Positions 9,298 to 18,203 of a stretch of 64,000 nt of DNA are shown here, piece after piece. Origin of the DNA: Novosphingobium aureum (GTDB lineage: Bacteria; Pseudomonadota; Alphaproteobacteria; Sphingomonadales; Sphingomonadaceae); the NCBI RefSeq assembly GCF_015865035.1, contig NZ_JADZGI010000001.1:248001-312000 (forward strand). Reading direction: 5' to 3'. Each line of letters opens with the position of its first letter. The first letter of the stretch is position 1. The translations under genes and the position numbers were made by a program. Below the pieces are notes generated by a model that ran no database searches, was not told where the DNA came from, and saw only the letters and a program-made list of their open reading frames with translations.

Positions 9298-10167
9298 TCA
9301 GAAGCTGGGAACCGGGGTCTCGCCCGAGTAGTCGTAGAAGCCCTTGCCGCTCTTGCGACCATACCATCCGGCCTCGACGCACTTCTGCAGCAGCGGGGCG
9401 GGGCGGTACTTGGGGTCGCCGGTCGTGGCGTGGAACACCTTCATGATCTCGAAGAGCGTCTCGAGACCGACGAAATCGGCCAGCGTGAGCGGCCCCATCG
9501 GGTGGTTCGCGCCCAGCTTCATGCCCGCGTCGATGTCCTCGACCGAGGCAAGGCCCTCGCCCAGCACGAAGATCGCCTCGTTGAGCATCGGGCACAGGAT
9601 GCGGTTGACGACGAAGCCGGGAGCATCGCCTGCCAGCACCACGGTCTTGCCCAGCTTCTCGCCGAAGGCCTTCATCCGCGCGGTGGTGCCGTCCGAGGTG
9701 GCGAGGCCTGGGATGACCTCGACGAGGCCCATGACCGGAACCGGGTTGAAGAAGTGCATGCCGCAAAAGCGCGTCGGATCGGGCGACTGCGCGGCCATGC
9801 GGGTGATCGGGATCGAGCTGGTGTTGCTGGCGAGGAGGGCATTTTCGCCGAGCACTTCGCCCACTGCCTCGAAGATCTTGGCCTTGATGTCCTCGCGCTC
9901 GGTCGCGGCCTCGATCACGAGGTCGCACTGCGCGAGCGGGCCATAGTCGCCCACCGGGGTGATGCGGTCGAGCAGCGCATCGGCATCCTCGCGGGTGATC
10001 TTCTCCTTGGAGACCAGGCGATCGAGGCTCTTGGCGATCGAGGCCTTGCCCTTCTCGGAATTGGCGAGGCTGATGTCGGTCAGGATCACGTCCATGCCCT
10101 TGCTCGCGACGGTCTGGGCAATGCCCGAACCCATGATTCCCGCACCGATGATACCGACTGTCTGCAC
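9298..10167 (-). CDS. 3-hydroxybutyryl-CoA dehydrogenase
   Basis: NAD-dependent oxidation of (S)-3-hydroxyacyl-CoA to 3-oxoacyl-CoA. 289 residues, the normal size for the short monofunctional enzymes (Hbd/PaaH type). The Rossmann fingerprint is at the N-terminus (VGIIGAGIMGSGIA). The NTSSIPIT segment and HFFNPVPVMGLVE, which holds the catalytic His, follow. DAPGFVVNRI links to the helical C-terminal domain (NHPMGPLTLADFVGL). The start is GTG at 10167 with GGGAG upstream. It is 67 bases downstream of the adenosyltransferase gene on the same strand. Confidence 0.92.
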   Translation of the reverse strand: MQTVGIIGAGIMGSGIAQTVASKGMDVILTDISLANSEKGKASIAKSLDRLVSKEKITREDADALLDRITPVGDYGPLAQCDLVIEAATEREDIKAKIFEAVGEVLGENALLASNTSSIPITRMAAQSPDPTRFCGMHFFNPVPVMGLVEVIPGLATSDGTTARMKAFGEKLGKTVVLAGDAPGFVVNRILCPMLNEAIFVLGEGLASVEDIDAGMKLGANHPMGPLTLADFVGLETLFEIMKVFHATTGDPKYRPAPLLQKCVEAGWYGRKSGKGFYDYSGETPVPSF

Positions 10168-10234
10168 TTTTCCGGGCTCCCGTTGTGATGATTGTATGTG
10201 CGCGCTGGTTAGCGCGCGGCGCTGGCCTGCGAAC

Positions 10235-10819
<585 letters not shown>

Positions 10820-11043
10820 CGTGTGCTTTCCATGGATTGCCTGTGCGCCTTAGACCAACCGGCGTTGAGTTTGACTCATTGCAGGTTGGTCAAGCCCGCG
10901 CGGCGCCTCAGCGTTCCAAGCTGCTGATGCGCCAGCATCACTGCAGTTTGCTATTAGCGCCTGTGCCGTAGAGGCCAAGCAGCACAAACGACAGGTTTTC
11001 ACCTGCCGGATGGCGGTCGCGCGGGGAACCTGGGCTCCTGACC

Positions 11044-11277
11044 CTAGCGGCTGAGCGCGAGCAGCAGCGCGCAGACCAGCACCGCGGCGGCCTGGTACTT
11101 GATGCGGTTGAACATCATCTTGTTCTGCAGGACCTGGTTGGGCGTCGGTCCGGTCGCATCGGGATCGCGCTCGAGGTCCTCTTTGGTGCCCTTGAGGAAC
11201 GCGGCGATGCCGCGCACGAGGCTGATGACGACCATGATCACGAGGATCACCATGATGGGTACGAGGATGTAGCTCAT
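11044..11277 (-). CDS. Small two-helix membrane protein (HIG1-like, twin transmembrane)
   Basis: 77 residues with two hydrophobic helices (about residues 4-27 and 62-75) joined by a polar loop with KGTKEDLERDPDATGPTPNQ and NKMMFNRIKYQA. This layout matches bacterial HIG1-domain or twin transmembrane proteins, which are linked to cytochrome oxidase assembly in some species. The ATG overlaps the gluQ stop as ATGA, so translation is coupled to gluQ. Confidence 0.78.
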   Translation of the reverse strand: MSYILVPIMVILVIMVVISLVRGIAAFLKGTKEDLERDPDATGPTPNQVLQNKMMFNRIKYQAAAVLVCALLLALSR

Positions 11278-12137
11278 GGTGCCCGGTCTACGCCTTGTGC
11301 GTCGGCTTGGCCAGTTTCGAGCGCGATGCCTGCGGGCAGATCGCCATGGCGCAGGCTCTGGGCGAGTGCCTTGCCGTCCTCACCCGCGCGCCTGCGGTCG
11401 TCGAGCGAGGGCGAGCCGCGCCGTTTGGCAAGCTTGCGCCCGTCGGGCTCGACCAGCAGGGCGTGGTGATGCCAGACGGGTACCGGCAGGCCGAGGAGGG
11501 CCTGCAGCAGGCGATGGACGTGGCTCGCGCTGAACAGGTCCATCCCGCGCGTTACCAGCGTGATACCGTCGCGCGCGTCGTCGAGCGTCGCGGCGAGGTG
11601 GTAGCTCGCGGGCAGCCCCTTGCGCAGCAGCACGACGTCTCCGGTGAGGTCGGGCCGGGCCTGCTGCTCGCCCGCGATCTCGTCGGTCCAGACCAGCGGG
11701 CCGGCGAGCGCCATCGCGGCTGCGACATCGAGCCGCCATGCTGCGCCGTCGGCGGGCACGTCGCGTCCGCGGCAGGTGCCGGGATAGACCGGCCCCTCGG
11801 GACCGGTGCTGCGTGCCGCGGCAGCGATCTCGGCGCGGGTGCAGGTGCAGGGGTAGAGGAGGCCCATCGCCTTGAGCCGCTCTGCGGCCGCCGCGTAGTC
11901 GGCGAGGCGCTGCGACTGGTAGCCGACTTCGCCGTCCCAGCTAAGGCCGAGCCATTCGAGGTCGTGCAGGAATTCCTCTGCGAACTGCGGGCGGCTGCGC
12001 TCGCCGTCGATGTCCTCGATGCGCAGCAGGAACGATCCGCCGCGCGCGCGGGCAAGATCGTGCGCGACGATGGCGGCATAGGCATGGCCGAGGTGGAGCG
12101 GGCCGTTGGGGCTGGGCGCGAAGCGGGTGCGGATCAT
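11274..12137 (-). CDS. gluQ: Glutamyl-Q tRNA(Asp) synthetase
   Basis: Attaches glutamate to queuosine at position 34 of tRNA-Asp. 287 residues, the length of a GluRS catalytic core without an anticodon-binding domain. The N-terminus has TRFAPSPNGPLHLGHAYAA with the HIGH-type motif, then RIEDIDGER. A Cys cluster (YPCTCTRAE, later GTCRG) matches the zinc site of the family. The KMSKS-like loop is GRKLAKRRG. The start at 12137 begins the family sequence directly, with GAGAGGGG upstream. It runs with the small membrane gene downstream. Confidence 0.93.
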   Translation of the reverse strand: MIRTRFAPSPNGPLHLGHAYAAIVAHDLARARGGSFLLRIEDIDGERSRPQFAEEFLHDLEWLGLSWDGEVGYQSQRLADYAAAAERLKAMGLLYPCTCTRAEIAAAARSTGPEGPVYPGTCRGRDVPADGAAWRLDVAAAMALAGPLVWTDEIAGEQQARPDLTGDVVLLRKGLPASYHLAATLDDARDGITLVTRGMDLFSASHVHRLLQALLGLPVPVWHHHALLVEPDGRKLAKRRGSPSLDDRRRAGEDGKALAQSLRHGDLPAGIALETGQADAQGVDRAP

Positions 12138-12184
12138 CGTGCGCCCCTCTCTAGGCGAGCGCGAGCGGGCGGACCAGTGCGTCC

Positions 12185-13552
12185 CTATTCCGCGGGCACG
12201 GGCGCGGGGCTGCGTGGCCGCAGGCGCTGGCCGATCCGGTCGATGCTGCGCGTGATCGGGGCGTTCTGCGCCATCCAGGCGTGATAGGCCCGGTACTTGG
12301 CGTCCTCGGCGAGCAGGTGCGCTTCCTCGGTCTTCGCGCGCCAGTAGTAGATGCCGCTGACCACGCCGAGCAGCACCGTGTTGCGTACCGCATCGGTGAG
12401 CGAATGGCTGGTGACGAGGAAGGGCAGCGTCGAGGTCCACCAGAACAGGTTCTTCGAGAGGTACGCCGGGTGGCGGGTGAAGCGATAGGGACCGTTGGTC
12501 AGCACGCCGCGATAGGTGAGGTTGGAGAAGCGCAGGCCGAAGGCGAAGGTCGCCCAGGCGTAGATCGCGGTGAGCGCGACCATCAGCGCGGCCCAGCCCC
12601 ATTCGAGCGCGGTGTGGCCGTGCATCCAGTAGGCCCAGCCTTGCGTGTTGACCTCGTATCCGAGCACGTCGGCGCGCCCGATCGTGCCCCACACGAAGGG
12701 GGGATAGCACAGCAGCGCCGCGACCCAGCCGCCGAGCAGCGGGTTGCCGCTGCGGATATGCGCATCGAGCGGACGGAAGGTGAAGATGTAGCCTACCGTG
12801 CCGATCTGCACGTCGACGAGGAACAGTAGCGCGATGACGAGGCCGCCGATGGCGACGGGATCGCGGCCCAGCGTCGCGAAGTCGGTCTCGACCACGTGTT
12901 CGAAGCCGCCGGGCAGGATCGAGATCATGAAGGCGCCGAAGAAGCCCTTGATCGCCCAGGCGCGCCAGTGCCGGGCGACCTGCGCGCCATCCCAGGGCTC
13001 GTCGCCGATCAGCATCGCGCCGAAGTGCCAGCTGGCATCGCGCGGCTCGATCATTACCCTGTCGAGCCAGATCACGTAGGGAACCACCATCAGGGCCATG
13101 AGTGGCCCCGCCAGTGCCAGCACGTCCATCGCGAAGACGTACTGGCCGTCCCAGTACCAGCGCGCGATGCAGTAGAACAGGCCGATGCCCGCCCAGGTGA
13201 CCCACAGGCCTGCGATCTTGGTGGTGGCGGTCGCAAGCGCGGCGCGCCAGGAGCGCGGGGCGTGCCAGTCGATCCCGGTGGAGGGATTGCGGTGGACCTT
13301 GTCGATCAGCACCGACCATGCGGACATGGCAAGGCCGACGAGAAGTACCGAAGCAAGCGCGGCATAGGGGCCGCTCAGAGGCGCGCGCGGCCCGGGCAGG
13401 GAGAGTGCCTCGCCTATCGCGGCCCAGTTGCGGCATGTCGCCAGCCAGCCGAGCAGGGTGGCAAGACCGACCAGCCCGACCGAAGCGGGAACGTCGCTCA
13501 CGGGCCGCTCGGACCCGGGTCGGTTCTCGATGTCCAGATGCCCGCCGTTCAT
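12185..13552 (-). CDS. Membrane methyltransferase of the isoprenylcysteine carboxyl methyltransferase (ICMT/PEMT) type
   Basis: 455 residues with about ten hydrophobic segments. The C-terminal quarter carries the family signature: NGPYRFTRHPAYLSKNLFWW followed by helices and a terminal EEAHLLAEDAKYRAY, which together form the SAM pocket of ICMT/NnrU/PEMT-like enzymes. The N-terminal two-thirds is an extra polytopic region of unknown role. Substrate is not predictable. It lies 47 bases upstream of gluQ on the same strand and may be co-transcribed with it. Confidence 0.78.
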   Translation of the reverse strand: MNGGHLDIENRPGSERPVSDVPASVGLVGLATLLGWLATCRNWAAIGEALSLPGPRAPLSGPYAALASVLLVGLAMSAWSVLIDKVHRNPSTGIDWHAPRSWRAALATATTKIAGLWVTWAGIGLFYCIARWYWDGQYVFAMDVLALAGPLMALMVVPYVIWLDRVMIEPRDASWHFGAMLIGDEPWDGAQVARHWRAWAIKGFFGAFMISILPGGFEHVVETDFATLGRDPVAIGGLVIALLFLVDVQIGTVGYIFTFRPLDAHIRSGNPLLGGWVAALLCYPPFVWGTIGRADVLGYEVNTQGWAYWMHGHTALEWGWAALMVALTAIYAWATFAFGLRFSNLTYRGVLTNGPYRFTRHPAYLSKNLFWWTSTLPFLVTSHSLTDAVRNTVLLGVVSGIYYWRAKTEEAHLLAEDAKYRAYHAWMAQNAPITRSIDRIGQRLRPRSPAPVPAE

Positions 13553-13582
13553 GACGGGATGCCTAGCGCAAAAGGGTTAAGG

Positions 13583-13632
13583 CCTGCGAAACGGGAGGCT
13601 TCCCCGCAAAGGGGAGCCCTTTCGCAGGCCCT
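13583..13632 (-). terminator. Terminator downstream of bamB
   Basis: A 50-base nearly continuous hairpin: an outer stem GGCCTGCGAAA/TTTCGCAGGCC and an inner stem around GGCTTCCCC/GGGGAGCC with a GCAA loop. On the minus strand it is followed by a moderately T-rich stretch (TTAACCCTTTTG). It lies 21 bases past the bamB stop. Confidence 0.75.
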
Positions 13633-13653
13633 GACCTGACGCCCGGCCATGGC

Positions 13654-15027
13654 TCAGCGCCAGGCGGTGATCCGGCCCGAATCGTCGAGGATATAGAGCG
13701 TGCGGTTGGCGACAACCGGGGCCAGCGAGACCGCATCCTTGAGCTCGGTGAACAGGGTCTGGTCGCCGCTCGCGGGGTCGACCTTGTAGACCTCACCGCG
13801 CGAATTGGCGGTCCACAGCGTATTGCCGGCAAGCACCGGGCCGACCCAGAAGACCGGGTTCTTGCGCTTCTTGGGATTGCCGAAGCGCTGCAGCTGGGTG
13901 AGCCAGCGGACCTTGCCGGTCGAGCGCGCGATGGCGAGAATCTCGGCGTGATCGTCGAGCGTGAACACCCAGTCGCCCGCGACCGCGGGGGTCGAGATTC
14001 CGGCGAGGTTGAGTTCCCAGATGCGCTGGCCGGTGACCAGCTCGTAAGCGGCCATGCGACCGCCCTGACCGAGCGCGTAGACGCGCCCGTCGTCGATGAT
14101 CGGGTCGGCGTCGACGTCGGTGAGGCTTCCCACCTCGGTCGAGATCGAGGTGCGCGAGAGCGCGTCCGACCACAGCTGGCGGCCGTTCTCGTAACGGTAG
14201 GCGACCAGTTCACCCGAGGAGTAGCCCGCGATCACGGTGCCGCGACCGGCGGCCGGGGCGGCAACGCCGAACACGCCCGATTGCTGGAGCGAGCCCGACT
14301 CGTTCCACAAGACCGAGCCATCGGCGGCGTTGAGCGCAAAGATCTGGTTGTCTTGCGTCATCACGTAGATCGCGTTGAAGGCGACCGTCGGCGAGCCGCG
14401 CAGCGGACCGGCAGGCTTCATCGTCCACAGCTGGTTGCCGCTGGCGGCTTCGAGCGCGGCGACTTCGCCAAGGCCCGTGGTCACGTAGACCTTGCCAGCA
14501 TCGAAGCTGACACCGCCGCCGAACATCGAGTTCTCGTTGTCGCCCGAAACCGCAAAGCTCTTGGACCAGACCTGCGCGCCGGTCTCGGCGTCGAAGGCGT
14601 GGACCACGCCCTTGGTATCCATGACGAAGAGGCGCCCGTCACCCACCACCGGCGAGGCGGCGAGGCGTGCGCGCTGCGAGCTGCCCTCGATCTGGGCGGT
14701 CCAGACCTTGCCCGGGTTGGGCGCAAGAGCGAGGTGTCCGTAGGACTTGTCGGCGCTGCCGCCGCCTTGCGCGAAAGTCGTGTTGACCTGTTCGGGAGGC
14801 AGGATCACCGAGACCGTGGACAGCGTCGGGTCGACCTCGGCGCCGCTCTCGATGCGCGAGAGGATCGGCACGCGCTCGCCCACGGTCGGGGTCTTGGGAT
14901 CGTCCTTGCCGCCGAAGATCTTGCAGCCCGAGAGCCCCATCACCAGCGCGAGCGCGAGGAGGGGAAGGGTCCGCTTCGAGGCGGGGCGTGCGGCACGGGG
15001 CGCGGCAGTCTTGGCGGTTGCGGTCAT
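13654..15027 (-). CDS. bamB: Outer-membrane protein assembly factor BamB (lipoprotein)
   Basis: A beta-propeller lipoprotein of the BAM complex that inserts beta-barrel proteins into the outer membrane. 457 residues. A basic lead and hydrophobic segment end in the lipobox LSGC near residue 34. Repeated PQQ-like propeller blades follow (SPVVGDGRLFVMD, VWSKSF, PTVAFNAIYVMT, STPAVAGDWVFTLD). The start at 15027 has AAGGA upstream; a GTG at 15054 overlapping the preceding stop would add nine residues. It is the second gene of a pair with the TPR-type membrane protein, the order usual in alphaproteobacteria. Confidence 0.93.
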   Translation of the reverse strand: MTATAKTAAPRAARPASKRTLPLLALALVMGLSGCKIFGGKDDPKTPTVGERVPILSRIESGAEVDPTLSTVSVILPPEQVNTTFAQGGGSADKSYGHLALAPNPGKVWTAQIEGSSQRARLAASPVVGDGRLFVMDTKGVVHAFDAETGAQVWSKSFAVSGDNENSMFGGGVSFDAGKVYVTTGLGEVAALEAASGNQLWTMKPAGPLRGSPTVAFNAIYVMTQDNQIFALNAADGSVLWNESGSLQQSGVFGVAAPAAGRGTVIAGYSSGELVAYRYENGRQLWSDALSRTSISTEVGSLTDVDADPIIDDGRVYALGQGGRMAAYELVTGQRIWELNLAGISTPAVAGDWVFTLDDHAEILAIARSTGKVRWLTQLQRFGNPKKRKNPVFWVGPVLAGNTLWTANSRGEVYKVDPASGDQTLFTELKDAVSLAPVVANRTLYILDDSGRITAWR

Positions 15028-15050
15028 CGTCTTGTCCTTGCGTCCCTTGA

Positions 15051-15836
15051 TCACTTCTTGGCCGAGGCGGCGGGCAATGCCTCGCCGTTCTCGTCGACGA
15101 CGTCGTCGATCGCATCGACGCCCAGCACCGCGGCCAGCTGGCGCGCGCGGCTGCGCAGGTCGTCGGAGACGCTCTCGTCCTTGGCGATGGCGGCGAAGAG
15201 CGGACCGGCCTGGTCGCGCTTGTCCATCTTGAGGTAGGCCATCGCGACCATCTCGCCCGCAACGCCGAACCAGGCATTGCCCGGCGCGGCCATCGGCTTG
15301 AGGCGATCGACCACGTCCTGCGGCTTCATCTCGTCGAAGCGCGCGGCGACGGAGCGAACCGTCGCGAGGTCACGCAAGGGCTTGGGCACGCTCTGGTCGG
15401 CGGCGACCTGGTCATAGATCTTGACTGCGCCCGTGGCGTCGTCCTTCTCCATCGCGATACCGGCCAGCATCAGCTGCGCCGGCGCGGCGTTGGCCTTGGC
15501 ATCCTTGGCCGCGAGCGCCTCGAACTTGCTCTTCGCATCGTCGAGGTTGCCCGCCTTGACGCTGTCGAGGCCCTGGATGAAGGCTTCGGCGTGTTCTTCG
15601 CGCAGCGACTTCTGGTGGTGGTTCCAGTAAAGCCAGCCCCCGAAGGCGGCGAGGCCCAGGACCACGACCGCGAGCAGCGGCTTGCCCCAAGTCTTCATGA
15701 AGCCTTCCATCTGGTCCTGGCGAACCGCGTCGTCGACTTCGCGCATGAAGACGTCCTGCTGGGCGGCGCGCTGCGCGGCCTTGCGGTCATCGTTGCTGGC
15801 GGGAGAATTTTCTGGTGGCAGAGCCAATTTACGCAC
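15051..15836 (-). CDS. YfgM-like membrane-anchored TPR protein
   Basis: 261 residues: a cytoplasmic lead containing FMREVDDAVRQDQMEGFMKT, one membrane helix near residues 52-70 (LLAVVVLGLAAFGGWLYW), then a periplasmic helical TPR-like domain with Ala-rich repeats. This is the architecture of YfgM (UPF0070), which sits at the SecYEG translocon with periplasmic chaperones and lies next to bamB. The start is taken as GTG at 15836; a TTG nine bases later (LALPPEN) is equally possible because no strong ribosome-binding site marks either. Confidence 0.82.
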   Translation of the reverse strand: MRKLALPPENSPASNDDRKAAQRAAQQDVFMREVDDAVRQDQMEGFMKTWGKPLLAVVVLGLAAFGGWLYWNHHQKSLREEHAEAFIQGLDSVKAGNLDDAKSKFEALAAKDAKANAAPAQLMLAGIAMEKDDATGAVKIYDQVAADQSVPKPLRDLATVRSVAARFDEMKPQDVVDRLKPMAAPGNAWFGVAGEMVAMAYLKMDKRDQAGPLFAAIAKDESVSDDLRSRARQLAAVLGVDAIDDVVDENGEALPAASAKK

Positions 15837-15991
15837 GCTTTCTGCGGTAGAACGGAATGGTTGCGGGGGTGTTTAGCGCATGCATGGCGCTTTTCAACGG
15901 GATTGATCGCTGCACGTCCCGCGCTGAAGCGGAACTGAACGGCGCGCTCGGTGTCTCGCCTTCCCCTGCACCCGGGACCGCGATTGCGGCC

Positions 15992-17119
15992 TCACGGGAA
16001 CGAGGTGCGCCCCATAGCCTGTGCGTACGTGCGGCGATAGGCCGAAATCATCGCGTCCTCGCCGTAGTGGGCACGGGCATGGGCGCGATTGGCAGCGCCC
16101 AGCCGCGCGCGCAGGTCCGCGTCGGCGGCGAGGCGAGCGAGCGCTGCGGCAAGCGCCGTCTCGTCCCCGGCAGGACTCACGAAATCGCGGTTCGCAGGCG
16201 TTACCATCGCCGCGACGTCACCCACCGCGGGCGAAGCGACGGGAACGCCAGCGGCCATCGCCTCGACCAGCGAGATCGGGAACTGCTCGCTGTCGGACGA
16301 GAGCGCGAAGATGTCGAACAGGCCGACCACACCGGCAGGTGGTGAGACGAATCCGGGCAGATGGACCCGACCCGCGATGTCCAGCCTTGCCGCCTCGGCC
16401 TCGATCTCGGCGCGCTCGGGGCCTTCTCCGGCAATGACGAGCTTCCACTCGCCCGGCAGCGCGGCGAAGGCGCGCACCAGCCGGGGCAGGTTCTTGACCT
16501 TGCGCAGGCCTGCCAGAGTGCCCACCCACTTCTCGCCCGGCGCCTTGACGAGGCCGGGAATGGCGTCGGCAGGCGGCGTGGCGATGCAGGCTGCGGCGTC
16601 GATGCCGTTGACGATCTGCACGACGCGCCCGCGCGGCTGGTGCCAGGTTTCGAGCGCGATCGCCTCGAGCCGGCGCGAGGGCACGACCAGCGCCGAGGCG
16701 GCGGGCAGCGCAAGGCGGCGGAACAGGTTGCGTTGGGGCTTGAGCCCTTGCGCCTCGTCCTGGTTGAAGCCATCCTCGTGGTGGACGAGCGGGGGCAGGG
16801 CAAGCAGCGGAGCGAAGAGGCGCCGGGCCATGACCGCGTCCATCGCGCCCCAGTTATAGGTGAGCACGAGGTCGAAGGGGCGCATCGCCCGGGCGATGGC
16901 GTGCAGCCTTGCGGGCGAGGGGAGGCCCTGCAGCGAGGGAAAGTCGAGCGGGTAGGCGACCTCCAGCGCGGGATCGACCAGCCTTGCGGCGCCGTGCGCG
17001 CCGGGCTGGGCCGAGACGATCGTGTGGCGCACGCCGGGCCCGAAGGCCTGCATCAGCCGAACCGCACGCAGTTCCTTGCCGCCGGCATCGAAGCCCGAGT
17101 GGAGATGGAGCAGGTGCAC
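15992..17119 (-). CDS. Glycosyltransferase family 4 (GT-B fold)
   Basis: 375 residues. The N-terminal domain starts VHLLHLHSGFDAGGKE, with the Gly-rich acceptor loop of GT4 enzymes. The C-terminal nucleotide-sugar domain has GTLAGLRKVKNLPRLVRAF, LVIAGEGPERAEIE, and the E-x7-E type motif in SSDSEQFPISLVEAMAAGVPV. The start is GTG at 17119 with GAGG upstream. It begins 16 bases after the alpha/beta hydrolase gene and is likely in its operon. Donor and acceptor sugars cannot be told. Confidence 0.87.
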   Translation of the reverse strand: MHLLHLHSGFDAGGKELRAVRLMQAFGPGVRHTIVSAQPGAHGAARLVDPALEVAYPLDFPSLQGLPSPARLHAIARAMRPFDLVLTYNWGAMDAVMARRLFAPLLALPPLVHHEDGFNQDEAQGLKPQRNLFRRLALPAASALVVPSRRLEAIALETWHQPRGRVVQIVNGIDAAACIATPPADAIPGLVKAPGEKWVGTLAGLRKVKNLPRLVRAFAALPGEWKLVIAGEGPERAEIEAEAARLDIAGRVHLPGFVSPPAGVVGLFDIFALSSDSEQFPISLVEAMAAGVPVASPAVGDVAAMVTPANRDFVSPAGDETALAAALARLAADADLRARLGAANRAHARAHYGEDAMISAYRRTYAQAMGRTSFP

Positions 17120-17135
17120 GCGCGCAGCCTCGGCT

Positions 17136-18026
17136 TCAGGCGACCCGGGCCAGCAGGCCCTCGATCGCCTCGATTGCGGCGCTCTCATCGAGCGTCGGGG
17201 CGTGGCCGACCCCAGGCAGGGTCACCGCCTCGGCACCGGGCAGGCGCTCGAGCATCTGCGCTAGTGTCTTGAGCGAGAGCACGTCGGACAGGTCGCCGCG
17301 CAGCACCAGCACCGGGCGCCCGCCGAGCGCTTCCCACGCGGGCCACATGTCCTTCTGCTCGGCAAGGTCGAGATCGAGGAAGGGTTCGGCGATCTTCATG
17401 TCGTAGTCGAAGGCGATGCGCCCGTTGCTCGAGAGCGTCATCAGCCGCTTGGCCTTGCCGATCCAGAAATCGAGCGGCTGCTCGGGATGGGCCACGCCCT
17501 GCACGCTTTCCAGCCCGCGCGCGGCATGGACCCAGGTCGCATAAGTGCGGCCCTGCCCGGTATAGTCGCGGATGCGTTCCATCCCGGCCTGTTCGAGCCA
17601 GGGGCCGACGTCGTTGATCACCGCACCGACGAGCCGGTCCGGGGCCAGATCCTCGGCGGGGAGCGTGGCCAGTTCCATCACCAGCAGACCGCCCATCGAG
17701 GTGCCGATCGCGACGAAACGCGCGAGTCCGGCCTCCTCGATCAGCGCGAGCACGTCCTCGATGTACTGCGCGGGACGATAGCTCGCCGAATCGCGGGCAT
17801 ATTCGCTGTCGCCGCGCCCGCGCATATCGGGGCACAGCACGTGCCAGCCCGCGGCGGCGAGGCGCGGGGCGAGCAGTTCATAGTCGCGCGCATTGCGGGT
17901 CAGGCCATGCAGGCACAGCACGGCAGGGCGCGCCGGATCGGCATCGGGGCCCTGCGCCGGGTAGTCGCGGTAGTGCAGTTCCAGTCCGTCCCGGCTGTGC
18001 CAGAAGCGGTCCTCATAATCGGTCAT
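17136..18026 (-). CDS. Alpha/beta hydrolase
   Basis: 296 residues. The oxyanion region is VLCLHGLTRNARDY near residue 40. The nucleophile elbow is GTSMGG near residues 107-112. The acid is expected after strand 6 (VLVLRGDLSDVLS), and the catalytic His is in GVGHAPTLDE near the end. Such proteins are esterases, lactonases or dehalogenase-like enzymes; the substrate is unknown. It is the first gene of a two-gene unit with the GT4 gene and divergent from selO. Confidence 0.87.
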   Translation of the reverse strand: MTDYEDRFWHSRDGLELHYRDYPAQGPDADPARPAVLCLHGLTRNARDYELLAPRLAAAGWHVLCPDMRGRGDSEYARDSASYRPAQYIEDVLALIEEAGLARFVAIGTSMGGLLVMELATLPAEDLAPDRLVGAVINDVGPWLEQAGMERIRDYTGQGRTYATWVHAARGLESVQGVAHPEQPLDFWIGKAKRLMTLSSNGRIAFDYDMKIAEPFLDLDLAEQKDMWPAWEALGGRPVLVLRGDLSDVLSLKTLAQMLERLPGAEAVTLPGVGHAPTLDESAAIEAIEGLLARVA

Positions 18027-18203
18027 GCGCGTTGCGTCCCGGCTTGCTCGTGCTCCTCGGGCCCTCTTAGCGCGGCTCTTGGCGGGTGCCTACCCGGGGC
18101 GAGGCCAAGTCCCGCGAAACGCGCGGGAATCGCCCGGCGTGCGCGAGACCCGGCCCGGCCCCGCAAGCTTGACGCGCGGGACCGCGTGCCCCACCTCGCA
18201 GGG

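Noticed and set aside
10820..11043. Possible cobalamin riboswitch upstream of the adenosyltransferase
   Set aside because: No B12-box or GCCACTG-type core could be found in the gap on the minus strand.
16361..17272. Plus-strand open frame across the glycosyltransferase and hydrolase genes
   Set aside because: No family similarity and an Arg/Gly/Ala-rich composition typical of shadows.
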